Assembly (NCBI GenBank): GCA_965208025.1
Contig: OZ242302.1
Span: 806,001-870,000, forward strand
Source: Bin80 sp965208025
GTDB lineage: Bacteria; Bacteroidota; Rhodothermia; Rhodothermales; Bin80
Direction of reading: 5' to 3'
Length of the DNA: 64,000 bases
The position numbers and the translations under genes are program-made. The notes under the pieces are model-generated. The model searched no databases, had not been told where the DNA came from, and saw only the letters and a list, made by a program, of their open reading frames with translations. How positions within the stretch are numbered: position 1 is the first letter of the stretch; each line of letters begins with the position of its first letter. Of the stretch, positions 1 through 9,303 are shown piece after piece.

Positions 1-547
1 TTAAGGTTTCAAATTCTGGTAGATATTGGAACACCAATATCAACAAAAATAAACCTAGAAAGATCATTTGTAGTCCGGTCTTGATCTTTGCAAATCCAAT
101 CGTTGGTAGAGAGCGCCCGGTTGAGTCGGCTCTCATCCGCAACCCCGTAACTGCAGCATCCCGAAAACCAATTACCAAGACAGCCCACCAAGGGATATGC
201 TGGGGATATAACCATGCTAATGGAATGAGCGTCCCGAGGATTAAAACCTTATCCGCGGCAGGGTCAAGGTGACGTCCCAGTTGACTTGGATGCTTGATCG
301 CACGAGCAACTAGTCCGTCAGCAAAATCCGAAATTGCTCCCAACGTGAAGAGAATACAAGAGATCGTGGCAAACCAAGGGGTTTGCTGGAAAATACAATA
401 GATGAGAACAGGCGTCACCAAGATGCGAAATGCTGTAATGGAATTCGGAAGAAACGTCATGGTTGACAACATAAATGCCTGTTCTACCTTAACTATTCTG
501 GAGCGTTCATGGTCAAACAGTTCCATTAATGACTCATGTTCTGCCAT
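1..547 (-). CDS. pgsA: CDP-diacylglycerol--glycerol-3-phosphate 3-phosphatidyltransferase (partial)
   Basis: This membrane enzyme would make phosphatidylglycerophosphate from CDP-diacylglycerol and glycerol-3-phosphate. The frame opens at an ATG at 547 and is still open at the left window edge, so the C-terminus is missing; about 182 codons are visible. The CDP-alcohol phosphotransferase signature is plain: DFADGLVAR, then LGRHLD, then PAADK, which fits the family pattern DGxxAR-x8-GxxxD-xxxD. Hydrophobic segments follow, as expected for an integral membrane protein. It is divergent from dnaK, with an 84-bp spacer to the preferred dnaK start. The general CDP-alcohol phosphatidyltransferase family is certain; PgsA rather than another member is inferred from length and overall look. 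Confidence 0.85.
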   Translation of the reverse strand, partial: MAEHESLMELFDHERSRIVKVEQAFMLSTMTFLPNSITAFRILVTPVLIYCIFQQTPWFATISCILFTLGAISDFADGLVARAIKHPSQLGRHLDPAADKVLILGTLIPLAWLYPQHIPWWAVLVIGFRDAAVTGLRMRADSTGRSLPTIGFAKIKTGLQMIFLGLFLLILVFQYLPEFETL

Positions 548-631
548 TCTGTCCGATAAGAAAAGGCGGCAGGATTATTGCCGATAACTTAGTAATTATT
601 GTCATACTTATTCACTAATTATTCGGAACAC

Positions 632-2554
632 ATGAGTAAAATAATTGGAATTGATTTGGGAACAACCAATTCGGTTGTTTCTGTATTGGAGGGAGGCGAG
701 CCAAAGGTGATTGAAAATTCGGAGGGTGGTCGCACGACTCCGTCTGTCGTCGCGTTCAAGAAAGATGGTGAACGACTTGCGGGTGGACCTGCGAAAAGAC
801 AGGCAGTCACAAACGCTGAGAATACGGTTTTCTCCATCAAACGCTTCATGGGACGCGCTTATGATGAGGTACCGAGTGAACTCAAAACCGTCCCGTACAA
901 AGTTGAGAAGGGTGAAAATGGGACTGCCCGTGTACGGATTGATGACAAGATGTACTCTCCACAGGAAATCTCTGCCATGATTCTTCAGAAACTCAAGAGT
1001 ACTGCGGAGGATTATCTTGGTGAAAAAGTCACAGAGGCGGTGATCACCGTTCCAGCGTACTACAATGATGCTCAGCGTAAGGCAACCAAAGAAGCTGGAA
1101 AAATTGCCGGGCTTGAAGTTCGCAGGATTATTAATGAGCCTACTGCTGCCGCACTCGCCTACGGCCTCGGGAAACAAGATAAAGACCGCACAATTGCAGT
1201 CTACGACTTAGGGGGAGGTACGTATGATATTTCTATTCTTGAACTTGGAGAGGGGGTATTTGAAGTCAAATCAACCAATGGGGATACCCACCTTGGAGGA
1301 GATGACTTTGATCATAAGTTAATTGACTACCTTGCCGACTCCTTTCAAAAAGAGGAAGGCGTAGATCTGCGCGCTGATAAAATGTCACTGCAGAGGCTTA
1401 AAGAGGCAGCTGAAAAAGCTAAAACCGAACTTTCCAGCAGTAGCGAAACTTCTATCAACCTGCCGTTCATCACTGCCACTGCGGAAGGACCCAAACACTT
1501 GACGACCACTCTGTCTCGTTCAAAATTTGAGCAGTTGATTGGTCATCTGGTACAGCGAACGGTTGCTCCGATGGAACAGGCGCTGAAAGACGCAAAGCTT
1601 ACCCGAGACCAAATTGACGAAGTGATTCTGGTCGGCGGTTCTACAAGAATCCCACTTGTGCAGAAAACTGTTGAGAAATTCTTTGGAAAAGCCCCGAATC
1701 GATCGGTTAACCCCGATGAAGTCGTTGCCATGGGAGCGGCAATCCAAGGGGGAGTACTCTCCCAGGATATTGATGATGTCCTGCTACTTGATGTGACTCC
1801 ACTGAATCTGGGCATTGAAACTTTGGGTGGAGTCATGACAACTCTGATTGAGTCAAATACCACGATTCCTACACGCAAACATGAGGTTTTCTCAACTGCA
1901 TCCGACAATCAGCCATCCGTGGAGATTCATGTGCTACAGGGAAATCGGGATATGGCCGTTCATAATCGAACCATCGGGAAATTTCATTTGGATGGAATTC
2001 CACCTGCAAGACGTGGAACCCCGCAGATTGAGGTTGCCTTTGATATTGATGCAGATGGAATTCTGAATGTTACTGCTAAGGATAAGAACACAGGCCGAGA
2101 GCAATCCATTCGTATTGAAGCCTCCAGTGGACTGTCTGAAAGTGAGATTGAAGCCATGCGCCAGCAGGCCAAAGAACATGCTGATGAGGACAAAAAGCGT
2201 CGCAAAGAAATTGAACTGTTGAACCAGGCTGATAGTCTGATCTACTCTACAAAGAATAATCTCTCGGAGTTTGGTGAAAGCCTATCAGATGACAACAAAG
2301 CAAAGATCACTGGTGCTTTGGAGCGACTCGAGAGTTTGCACGAATCTAAGAATGTTGACGAACTCGAGAGTGGGATGGAGCAGTTAAATGAAGCATGGAC
2401 GGCTGCTGGTGAAGAGATCGCCGCCGCTCAGCAGGCCAAAGCCCAGAGTGAGGCAGCTTCCTCTGCCCCCTCCGATAACGGGCAGGCATCCGCTGATGAT
2501 GTCATTGACGATGCTGATTTTGAGGTTGTTGACGAAGACGCAGAGAATAAGTAA
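632..2554 (+). CDS. dnaK: Molecular chaperone DnaK (Hsp70)
   Basis: This is a full-length Hsp70 of 640 residues. The N-terminal IIGIDLGTTNS phosphate-binding loop starts directly after the chosen ATG at 632. An upstream in-frame start at 599 would add 11 unconserved residues and is rejected. The ATPase domain also shows the YDLGGGTYDIS and LVGGSTRIP signatures. The substrate-binding domain begins around DVTPLNLGIETLGG, and the protein ends in the usual acidic tail (DDADFEVVDEDAENK). It acts in cytosolic protein folding with DnaJ and GrpE, neither of which is in this window. It is convergent with the tatD-like gene, with only 5 bp between the stops. Confidence 0.98.
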   Translation: MSKIIGIDLGTTNSVVSVLEGGEPKVIENSEGGRTTPSVVAFKKDGERLAGGPAKRQAVTNAENTVFSIKRFMGRAYDEVPSELKTVPYKVEKGENGTARVRIDDKMYSPQEISAMILQKLKSTAEDYLGEKVTEAVITVPAYYNDAQRKATKEAGKIAGLEVRRIINEPTAAALAYGLGKQDKDRTIAVYDLGGGTYDISILELGEGVFEVKSTNGDTHLGGDDFDHKLIDYLADSFQKEEGVDLRADKMSLQRLKEAAEKAKTELSSSSETSINLPFITATAEGPKHLTTTLSRSKFEQLIGHLVQRTVAPMEQALKDAKLTRDQIDEVILVGGSTRIPLVQKTVEKFFGKAPNRSVNPDEVVAMGAAIQGGVLSQDIDDVLLLDVTPLNLGIETLGGVMTTLIESNTTIPTRKHEVFSTASDNQPSVEIHVLQGNRDMAVHNRTIGKFHLDGIPPARRGTPQIEVAFDIDADGILNVTAKDKNTGREQSIRIEASSGLSESEIEAMRQQAKEHADEDKKRRKEIELLNQADSLIYSTKNNLSEFGESLSDDNKAKITGALERLESLHESKNVDELESGMEQLNEAWTAAGEEIAAAQQAKAQSEAASSAPSDNGQASADDVIDDADFEVVDEDAENK

Positions 2555-2559
2555 CCTCT

Positions 2560-3357
2560 TTACGAATCAAGCTTGAACAGTTGCCGGGCGTTAGCAGATG
2601 TGATTTCTGCTACCTCGGCAACTGTTCTTTTTTTTAGGTCGGCAACTTTCTGGGCAATGAGTGCGATCCTTGCAGGTTCATTGCGTTTCCCGCGGTATGG
2701 AACAGGTGACATATAAGGAGCGTCTGTTTCCAGAACGATTTGACTCAGTGGGACATCGCGGAGCATTTCTGCAACACCTGAATTCTTGAAGGTCACTGCT
2801 CCCCCTACCCCTAACCGAAATCCAAGTCTTGCAGCGGCTTCTGGTAACCAATCAGGTCCGGTAAAGCAGTGAAAAATCCCACCTGGATGCCCAGCGGAAC
2901 AGGGCGTTAACTCTTGTTCCAGGATCTTTATTGCATCGTGATGTGCACGGTCAAGATGCTTCTGATCTCGCAGATGAATGATCAGTGGTAATTGTGTTTC
3001 AACCGACAATCGGATATGCCTTGCAAAAAATTCAGGCTGGCGTTCACAGTAGTATTTTTCCCAGTAATAGTCCAATCCAGACTCACCAATCCCTATTACC
3101 TTTGATTCATCACACAGTGATTTAAGTTCATCAAAATCCTGATCATCGGCATCTTGAACATGGGTAGGATGGATTCCCGCCATCGCATAGGTTCCTTCAT
3201 ACTTGGCACACAATTCAAGGGCTTGATGGATTGATGCTACATCAACCGCAGGCAAAATTGTTCTGTTCACCCCTGCCTCATTTGCCCTATGGAAGACATC
3301 ATTCAGGTCGTGAACGAATTGATCATCATAGAGATGTGCATGAGTGTCAATCAACAT
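2560..3357 (-). CDS. TatD family metal-dependent hydrolase (YchF/YcfH-like DNase)
   Basis: This 265-residue protein belongs to the TatD branch of the amidohydrolase superfamily. It has the N-terminal metal-binding HxH motif (DTHAHLYDD), a conserved GESGLDYYW glutamate, LIIHLRD and IFHCFTG histidines, and a C-terminal LETDAPYMSP aspartate. Family members are Mg-dependent 3'-5' exonucleases or quality-control nucleases in the cytoplasm. Length is normal for the family (about 260). Despite the name there is no link to the Tat export system; tatC in this window is about 40 kb away. The exact substrate cannot be read from the sequence. Confidence 0.93.
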   Translation of the reverse strand: MLIDTHAHLYDDQFVHDLNDVFHRANEAGVNRTILPAVDVASIHQALELCAKYEGTYAMAGIHPTHVQDADDQDFDELKSLCDESKVIGIGESGLDYYWEKYYCERQPEFFARHIRLSVETQLPLIIHLRDQKHLDRAHHDAIKILEQELTPCSAGHPGGIFHCFTGPDWLPEAAARLGFRLGVGGAVTFKNSGVAEMLRDVPLSQIVLETDAPYMSPVPYRGKRNEPARIALIAQKVADLKKRTVAEVAEITSANARQLFKLDS

Positions 3358-3862
3358 TCACCCTTAAAGATATGAGTGCCAAAAGTAAATTCATTCCTGA
3401 AATTTGTCTTTCTAACCTTTGAACTGGATTGATATGATTTTTCTACATTGAATAATCCTGATTGACGGAATTATTTCTGCCAATGGGTAACCTGGAAGCA
3501 ATGGTTGGGCTGGGAATAAGGTATCATTTTTATTGTCTGCACCGAAAACATTCGGAGTATTTCCATTCTCAAATCAAATGTTCTAACACCGCAGACCGAT
3601 TCATCTATAGAACTATCTGAAAGAATTCACTCAAAAATATTTCCTTGGTAGCGTGTGAACTACACTGATGATATGTTAACTTTCAGAAATTGTATGAATT
3701 ACTGACACTACAACAACCCATGAGGGAATAATGCACTTATTGTATGTAACTTCAATAATTTCGGGGTTAACTTCCACATCGTAAATTGATTGATTCTTTT
3801 GAGTAAAGGAATCTGGATGACGGACAGCACTACGACGGGGAAACCTCTTACAATAGATCTAC
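3358..3862. other. Intergenic region, no gene seen
   Basis: About 500 bp, AT-rich, lies between the divergently transcribed tatD-like and DUF5916 genes. It must contain both promoters. I see no convincing ORF, tRNA or repeat; short ORFs here lack codon structure and starts. Confidence 0.5.
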
Positions 3863-6106
3863 ATGATGTGCTCTTTGGTACGAGTAGCAATCTTAATTTA
3901 TGCGTCGTGTCAACTGATAATTGGCAATCCCCTGGCCCAATCTCCTGATACGAATTCCCCTCTGGCTCTACCCAGACTCACAGAACCGATTCAAGTAGAT
4001 GGGTTTGTGAATGACCTAGCCTGGGAAAAGGTAGCTTCGTTGCCTTTTGTAATGTATAGTCCTATCTTTATGGACAGCATGTCTGAACAGACCGATATTC
4101 GAGTCGCCTACGATGATCAGTATCTATACCTCGGAGGAAAGCTGTATGATCGTAATCCAGATGGAATCCGTGCCAATTCAATGTACAGAGACCGTTACAG
4201 TGGAGACGATACCGTTGGTCTGATTCTTGATACCTTCAATGACCGTCAAAATGCTTTGTGGTTTTTGACAACCCCAAATAATGTTCGGATCGATATGTCC
4301 ATTTCGAATGATCTTGAATCAGGTGGACGAGATCCCTTTGGTTCTGTAATCAATCTGAGTTGGAACACCTTCTGGGATTCAGCTGCACAACGAACAGAAT
4401 TCGGATGGTCTGTTGAAATGCAGATCCCGCTTACAAGTCTGGGATTCCAGTCTCTGGATGGTCAAGTGGAAATGGGAATGTCCGTAACACGACGCATTTC
4501 CAGAAAGAATGAAATTCATCAATTCCCTGCGATCCCTCCCAATTGGGATATGAGCTATGCGAAACCCAGTAGGTTACGCCGCGTCTCTCTTCGCGAAGTG
4601 AAGGCGGGATGTCCTTTTTATATCACTCCTTATGTAGCAAGTGGAACTGAGCAGTTTTCTATGCTCTCTAACGATGCATCCCAATATGATCAACTATCAA
4701 ATTGGTCAGCGGATGTCGGAGGAGATGTGAAATACAACCTCACTAATAATTTGACGCTTGACCTTACCGTGAATACAGATTTTGCACAGGTTGAGGCAGA
4801 TGATCAACAAGTGAACCTTACTCGCTTTTCTCTTTTTTTTCCCGAAAAGCGCAGATTTTTTCAAGAACGATCCGGCATCTTTGAATTCCGAACCGTAGGA
4901 AGATCTGATCGGCTCTTTAATACCCGCCAGATCGGACTTAATGAGGGGGAAACCGTCCCAATCTATGGGGGCGCTCGTCTCGTTGGGCGGGTTGGGAGCT
5001 GGGATATCGGATTCATTAACATGCAGACCGGTGCTGCCCATGGAAATCCATCCGAAAATTTTGGCGTCTATCGCTTGCGTACACAGGTTTTTAACCCCGG
5101 TTCATTTATTGGCGCTTTAGGAACTACACGCCTCGGCTCCAAAGGAAATAGCAATGTGGTCTATGGAATTGATTCTCAAATCAAAATTACACCCAATGAG
5201 TACCTTGAATTGAAATGGGCACAAACATTTGATGAAGGATCGCCTCGCCATGATCCAAGAGCCAACGGCTTTGCCCGAATCCAAATCCAGCGCCGTACCG
5301 AGATAGGACTTTCCTACCGATTCGCATCCGTGTGGGGAGGAACAGAGTTTGAACCTGGTGTAGGTTTCGTTTCACGAAGAGGTTTTTTTCAGCCATTCTT
5401 TGTTGTAGGATATGGCTGGTTTGCAAGCGAACAGTCAAAAATTCAATCAATACGACCGCAACTGTTATTCACACAATTCCTTCGTGACTCGGATGGAAGT
5501 CTGGAAACGCAGATCGCCTGGATTGATGGATTCATCAATATGAAATCTGGCGATTCACATACTTTTCAGATTGAGACCTGGATTGATAGTCTGACAGCCC
5601 CCGCTGAACTCCCCGAAGATACTGAGATCCCAATCGGTCGATACAAGTTTTTTAACTTTATTTGGGAATACGAGATGCGCTACGGACTTCTATGGCGCAT
5701 AGATGCGGCCGCGGAGATGGGACAATTCTATGATGGTTCAAATATTCAAATTGAAATAGAACCAACCTGGAATCCCTCTCGGTATCTGGAACTTGGAGGA
5801 ACTTACCAGTTCAATCGTGTACGATTTCCTGATCGCATGCAGGAGTTTTTTGTTCATCTTGCCCGAATTCGTACTCAAATCAGTTTTTCAACTGCGGCCA
5901 GCGTGAGTGCCTTTCTCCAATATAGCACCTCCGCGGATATCGTGTCTGCAAACGTTCGCTTCCGATACAACTTTAAGGAAGGAAACGATTTGTGGCTTGT
6001 ATATAATGAAGGGCGTAACACCGATCGGATGCCCCACCGCCCGATTCTCCCGCTCCTTGATTCTCGTGCGCTGTTTTTGAAATACACCTACACATTCATC
6101 CGATGA
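3863..6106 (+). CDS. DUF5916 outer-membrane protein with CBM9-like domain
   Basis: This is a 747-residue exported protein. The N-terminus is a hydrophobic signal sequence ending near NPLAQS. Residues of roughly 35-235 look like the CBM9-type carbohydrate-binding fold seen at the start of DUF5916 proteins (IQVDGFVNDLAWEKV, then DQYLYLGGKLYD, then DDTVGLILDTFNDRQNA). The remainder is rich in alternating, aromatic beta-strand sequence, includes FFPEKRRFFQE, and ends in YTYTFIR, which suggests an outer-membrane beta-barrel. The function of DUF5916 proteins is not established; a role in glycan or protein-bound ligand handling at the surface is a guess. It is a paralogue of the protein at 32191-34503, which shares FFPER/KRRPFFQE and the N-terminal fold. 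Confidence 0.85.
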   Translation: MMCSLVRVAILIYASCQLIIGNPLAQSPDTNSPLALPRLTEPIQVDGFVNDLAWEKVASLPFVMYSPIFMDSMSEQTDIRVAYDDQYLYLGGKLYDRNPDGIRANSMYRDRYSGDDTVGLILDTFNDRQNALWFLTTPNNVRIDMSISNDLESGGRDPFGSVINLSWNTFWDSAAQRTEFGWSVEMQIPLTSLGFQSLDGQVEMGMSVTRRISRKNEIHQFPAIPPNWDMSYAKPSRLRRVSLREVKAGCPFYITPYVASGTEQFSMLSNDASQYDQLSNWSADVGGDVKYNLTNNLTLDLTVNTDFAQVEADDQQVNLTRFSLFFPEKRRFFQERSGIFEFRTVGRSDRLFNTRQIGLNEGETVPIYGGARLVGRVGSWDIGFINMQTGAAHGNPSENFGVYRLRTQVFNPGSFIGALGTTRLGSKGNSNVVYGIDSQIKITPNEYLELKWAQTFDEGSPRHDPRANGFARIQIQRRTEIGLSYRFASVWGGTEFEPGVGFVSRRGFFQPFFVVGYGWFASEQSKIQSIRPQLLFTQFLRDSDGSLETQIAWIDGFINMKSGDSHTFQIETWIDSLTAPAELPEDTEIPIGRYKFFNFIWEYEMRYGLLWRIDAAAEMGQFYDGSNIQIEIEPTWNPSRYLELGGTYQFNRVRFPDRMQEFFVHLARIRTQISFSTAASVSAFLQYSTSADIVSANVRFRYNFKEGNDLWLVYNEGRNTDRMPHRPILPLLDSRALFLKYTYTFIR

Positions 6107-6253
6107 ATAGGAGCTCAACGATTGCATTCTCCCATCATTGCCACATAGTTTGACACTGGTGGCGGAGAATCTTACGGGAACCCGAAGTCACGATAACGAA
6201 TGAATTTGATGTAGTGATTCTGTCACTACTTCCAAAAAGTTGAACCGACTGGT

Positions 6254-6859
6254 TTATTGCGAGAAGTTAATCCCGACTTGATCCCAATTCACGATATTCC
6301 AGAATGCAGCCACATAGTCTGGACGGCGGTTCTGGTAATTGAGATAATAAGCATGCTCCCATACATCCAGTCCGAGAAGTGGCGTATGTCCTTTCATATA
6401 TGGACTGTCCTGATTTGCCGTTGAATAGACATGGAGAACTTTGGCGGCATCTGCAACAAGCCATGCCCAACCACTCCCGAACTGTGTGGCAGCAGCAGCA
6501 GAGAATTTGGATTTAAACTCTTCAAATGAGCCAAATGTGCTGTTGATCGCGGTGGCCAACTCTCCTGTAGGAGAACCACCCCCCGAAGGACTCAGGATCG
6601 TCCAAAAAAGATTGTGGTTGGCATATCCTCCACCATTATTGCGAACGGCGGTCTGAATACTTTTAGGAAGCTGGGCAAATCCTCGCAGTAATTCCTCAAT
6701 TGACTTTACCTGGAGGTCTGCGTGAGATTCCAAAGCCTTATTCAAGTTCGTGGTGTAGCCCTGATGATGTTTTCCATGGTGAATCTCCATCGTTCGTGCA
6801 TCAATGTAGGGCTCCAACTCAGAATGCGCAAAAGGTAGATCAGGTAGTTTATAAGCCAT
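6254..6859 (-). CDS. sodA: Superoxide dismutase, Fe/Mn family (probably Mn type)
   Basis: A cytoplasmic enzyme of 201 residues, the standard family length, converting superoxide to hydrogen peroxide and oxygen. Metal ligands are visible at His27 (EIHHGKHH), His82 (GYANHNLFW), Asp165 and His169 (LDVWEHAYY). The second-sphere glutamine lies in the TANQDSP segment rather than in the position used by Fe enzymes, which favours manganese. That metal assignment is inference from sequence only. The gene lies 70 bp downstream of the gene ending at 6930 and may be read from the same strand or from its own promoter in that gap. Confidence 0.97.
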   Translation of the reverse strand: MAYKLPDLPFAHSELEPYIDARTMEIHHGKHHQGYTTNLNKALESHADLQVKSIEELLRGFAQLPKSIQTAVRNNGGGYANHNLFWTILSPSGGGSPTGELATAINSTFGSFEEFKSKFSAAAATQFGSGWAWLVADAAKVLHVYSTANQDSPYMKGHTPLLGLDVWEHAYYLNYQNRRPDYVAAFWNIVNWDQVGINFSQ

Positions 6860-6929
6860 TTGGTCGGGTTGTTAAATGTCTTGATTTGTACGAATTTATC
6901 CACGATTTGTTCAGAGGTAACTGCTTGAA

Positions 6930-7472
6930 TCACCCAGACTGTGGACGAAGACTGATCAGCCTTTGAAAGTCAGATTCGGATAAATGTCCCTCAGCAACAA
7001 GATGTTGGAGTGCATCCGAAACTGTAGTCCAATTCGTACCCTGAACTGGGGATGGTTCGGGAGCAACCATGAGCTTGCGGAGAAGTTTTTCAATGTATGG
7101 AAGGCTTTTGGGATGCTTGGAAAGATCTAGTTTTACTGGAAAGGTTGCCCTCCCTCGGTTGATCTCCATGTGAATTGATGCTCCGCGTAATTTTGATCGG
7201 CGAGATTCAACGAACACAATGTCACGGTAATGAATGGTCTGGGAGGGCTCCAGATCTGAATTCTGGAAAATAAATCGATCCGATAGGAAAACCGCTCCAT
7301 CCTTTCCATTCCCCAAAAATGTACCATCATAAAGCGCAATAATATCTTCAGCGTGGATATCCTTTGCATAATCCCGTGTTGCACCTCTGAGACGTTTCTG
7401 TGGAATTTCAGGGGCCACATACAGCCCAATATCCGGTGCATGGGGAATCAAGTCCTCAATCAATGAACGCAT
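6930..7472 (-). CDS. Hypothetical protein at end of the complex I operon
   Basis: A 180-residue soluble protein that I do not recognise. The middle (about residues 48-135, GTFLGNGKDGAVFLSDRF onward) has the strand-rich layout and IHYRDI/VES segment seen in bacterial PH-like domains. The C-terminus (VSDALQHLVAEGHLSESDF) resembles a short SHOCT-like helical tail. Both similarities are from reading, not from a search. It begins 9 bp after the nuoN stop, so it is probably co-transcribed with the nuo genes, but nothing ties it functionally to complex I. Confidence 0.7.
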   Translation of the reverse strand: MRSLIEDLIPHAPDIGLYVAPEIPQKRLRGATRDYAKDIHAEDIIALYDGTFLGNGKDGAVFLSDRFIFQNSDLEPSQTIHYRDIVFVESRRSKLRGASIHMEINRGRATFPVKLDLSKHPKSLPYIEKLLRKLMVAPEPSPVQGTNWTTVSDALQHLVAEGHLSESDFQRLISLRPQSG

Positions 7473-7481
7473 AATGAAGTC

Positions 7482-8981
7482 CTACGGCAAAGCAGCAAAC
7501 AATCCCTGAGAGAAAAAGGATAACGTCAGGTCACGAATTTCTGGAACCAAGCCAATCCCTAAAAGCAGAATAGAACAGGTGATCAGAACGATGGAAGACG
7601 AACGGGGAACGGGAAACGATGCGGATTGAACCGCAGGATCTGCCTCAGTGAATGGTTTCATCCAGATCACATACAATACGCGGAGATAATAATACCCCGA
7701 AAAGACACTTGCCAGCACGCCCACGATCGCCAGCCAAGTCAACCCAGCGTTGACTGCGGGAGCAAAAACTGCAAGCTTACCAAAAAACCCTCCCAATGGA
7801 GGAAATCCCGTGAGGCTAAACATAAATATCCCCATCGTAATACCGACCACAGGCTTCTTGAATCCGATCCCGGCCAGAGAGTCAAGCGTCTGACGCCTGC
7901 CTTCCTTGCCGTCCCACTCTAATAATGCAATGGCACCGAATGCTCCAATATTCATCAGAGCATAGATCAATAGGTAGTAGACCGCGCCCGCATAGGCTTC
8001 TGATGTTCCGGCTGCAAGAGCAATCAGCACATACCCTGCATGTGCTATCGAAGAATATGCGAGCATTCGTTTCACATTATCCTGTGTGAGAGCCAATAAA
8101 TTCCCAATCACAACCGTAACCAGTGCAATTAGCGCAAGCACCAGTCGCCATTCAGCCCCTCCTGGCCCCAACGTTCCAATTCCATGATAGAGTACCAGAA
8201 CAAGAGCGGCGAATGCGGCCGATTTGGAAGCCGTGGCCATGAAGCCTGTCAGTGGAGTGGGAGCTCCCTGATAGACATCCGGTGTCCACATATGAAAAGG
8301 CACCGCACTCACTTTGAACATAAATCCAACCAGGAAAAGGGCAACCCCAACCCAGAATAATGGGCGCAATTCACTGACCGAGTACCCGAAGGTCATCTCG
8401 TTAAAATACATTGTTTCGGTAGCACCATAGATCAATGCGATCCCGTAGAGGAAGAACCCAGTAGAGAATGCACCCAATAAAAAGTACTTCAAGGCGCTTT
8501 CTAACGCGCCTTCATCACTGCGTACAATTCCGGTCAGGATATAAAGGGCTATGGACATGGTTTCAAGTCCAACAAAAACCGTAACCATATTGTTAGCCGT
8601 TCCCAAAAGTAGCATTCCACTGGTGGCAAACAGCATGAGAGCATAAATCTCTCCATAGCTACGCTGGATGCTTTTCAAGTATGGGACAGCAAGAATGATT
8701 GAAAAGAGCGAACTGACCAGAATGGTCACACTAATGAATGAAGCAACTCCGCCGGTCTGAATAAGCGAAAAGAAGACGGTAGAAGCTGGATCCCCTACCT
8801 TGCTGAACTCAAAAATTAGGGCAATCACGATGGAGAGTCCTGCAATCCAGGGCAGTGATGGAGCATCATTGCGGAATATATCCCATACAATGACGACAAT
8901 GCCAACCATAGAGAGCCAAAGAATTGAGGCGCCTCCGGACAAATCAGAGAGAATGGTGTCAAACGCAGCTGAAAGCTCCAT
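7482..8981 (-). CDS. nuoN: NADH-quinone oxidoreductase subunit N
   Basis: An antiporter-like membrane subunit of respiratory complex I, 499 residues. It has about 14 predicted membrane helices, the VPFHMWTPDVYQGAPTP motif that marks NuoN, and conserved lysines in the discontinuous helices (MFKVSAVPFH, NVKRMLAYSS). I start it at the ATG at 8981 (MELSAAFD); an upstream start at 9014 would overlap phhB by 29 bp and add an unconserved stretch. With this start the gap to phhB is 4 bp. It is the last nuo gene of the operon nuoJKLM-nhaD-phhB-nuoN. Confidence 0.96.
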   Translation of the reverse strand: MELSAAFDTILSDLSGGASILWLSMVGIVVIVWDIFRNDAPSLPWIAGLSIVIALIFEFSKVGDPASTVFFSLIQTGGVASFISVTILVSSLFSIILAVPYLKSIQRSYGEIYALMLFATSGMLLLGTANNMVTVFVGLETMSIALYILTGIVRSDEGALESALKYFLLGAFSTGFFLYGIALIYGATETMYFNEMTFGYSVSELRPLFWVGVALFLVGFMFKVSAVPFHMWTPDVYQGAPTPLTGFMATASKSAAFAALVLVLYHGIGTLGPGGAEWRLVLALIALVTVVIGNLLALTQDNVKRMLAYSSIAHAGYVLIALAAGTSEAYAGAVYYLLIYALMNIGAFGAIALLEWDGKEGRRQTLDSLAGIGFKKPVVGITMGIFMFSLTGFPPLGGFFGKLAVFAPAVNAGLTWLAIVGVLASVFSGYYYLRVLYVIWMKPFTEADPAVQSASFPVPRSSSIVLITCSILLLGIGLVPEIRDLTLSFFSQGLFAALP

Positions 8982-8985
8982 CAGG

Positions 8986-9285
8986 TTAGGTTTGGCTCCC
9001 CACCACTTTGTCAATAGCTCGGGCTAACAGCACATCCATCTGAGAAACCTTATTGTTCGCACTGTGAGTTGTAAGTTCCACTCGGACTTGATTGTACACA
9101 TTATAAAGTACAGGATGGTGATCTAACTGATCTGCATGGAATGCAATCCGAACAATGAATGCAACAGATTCATGAAAATCGGCAAACTTGAATGTTTTTG
9201 AAAGTCGATCATTCTCATACTCCCAATCCAGGAGTGAGTCCAGCGCCTGATTAATGGCACCCTGATCAAGTGGGTCACGATTCAT
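8986..9285 (-). CDS. phhB: Pterin-4a-carbinolamine dehydratase
   Basis: A 99-residue protein of the PCD/PhhB/DCoH family. The signature is intact: aspartate-rich HADQLDHHP, then LYNVYNQVRVEL and THSA, giving the catalytic histidines. The enzyme recycles 4a-hydroxytetrahydropterin after aromatic amino acid hydroxylation. No phenylalanine hydroxylase is present in the window. It sits between nhaD (18 bp) and nuoN (4 bp) inside the complex I operon. A pcd gene beside nhaD among the complex I genes has been reported for Rhodothermus marinus, so the position is a lineage marker. Its role there is unknown. Confidence 0.95.
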   Translation of the reverse strand: MNRDPLDQGAINQALDSLLDWEYENDRLSKTFKFADFHESVAFIVRIAFHADQLDHHPVLYNVYNQVRVELTTHSANNKVSQMDVLLARAIDKVVGSQT

Positions 9286-9303
9286 TTGCTTGTATTAGTA
9301 ATT

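Noticed and set aside
548..631. Small inverted repeat (CGGCA/TGCCG) between pgsA and dnaK as a CIRCE-type heat-shock operator
   Set aside because: It is only 5 bp per arm and does not match the CIRCE consensus.
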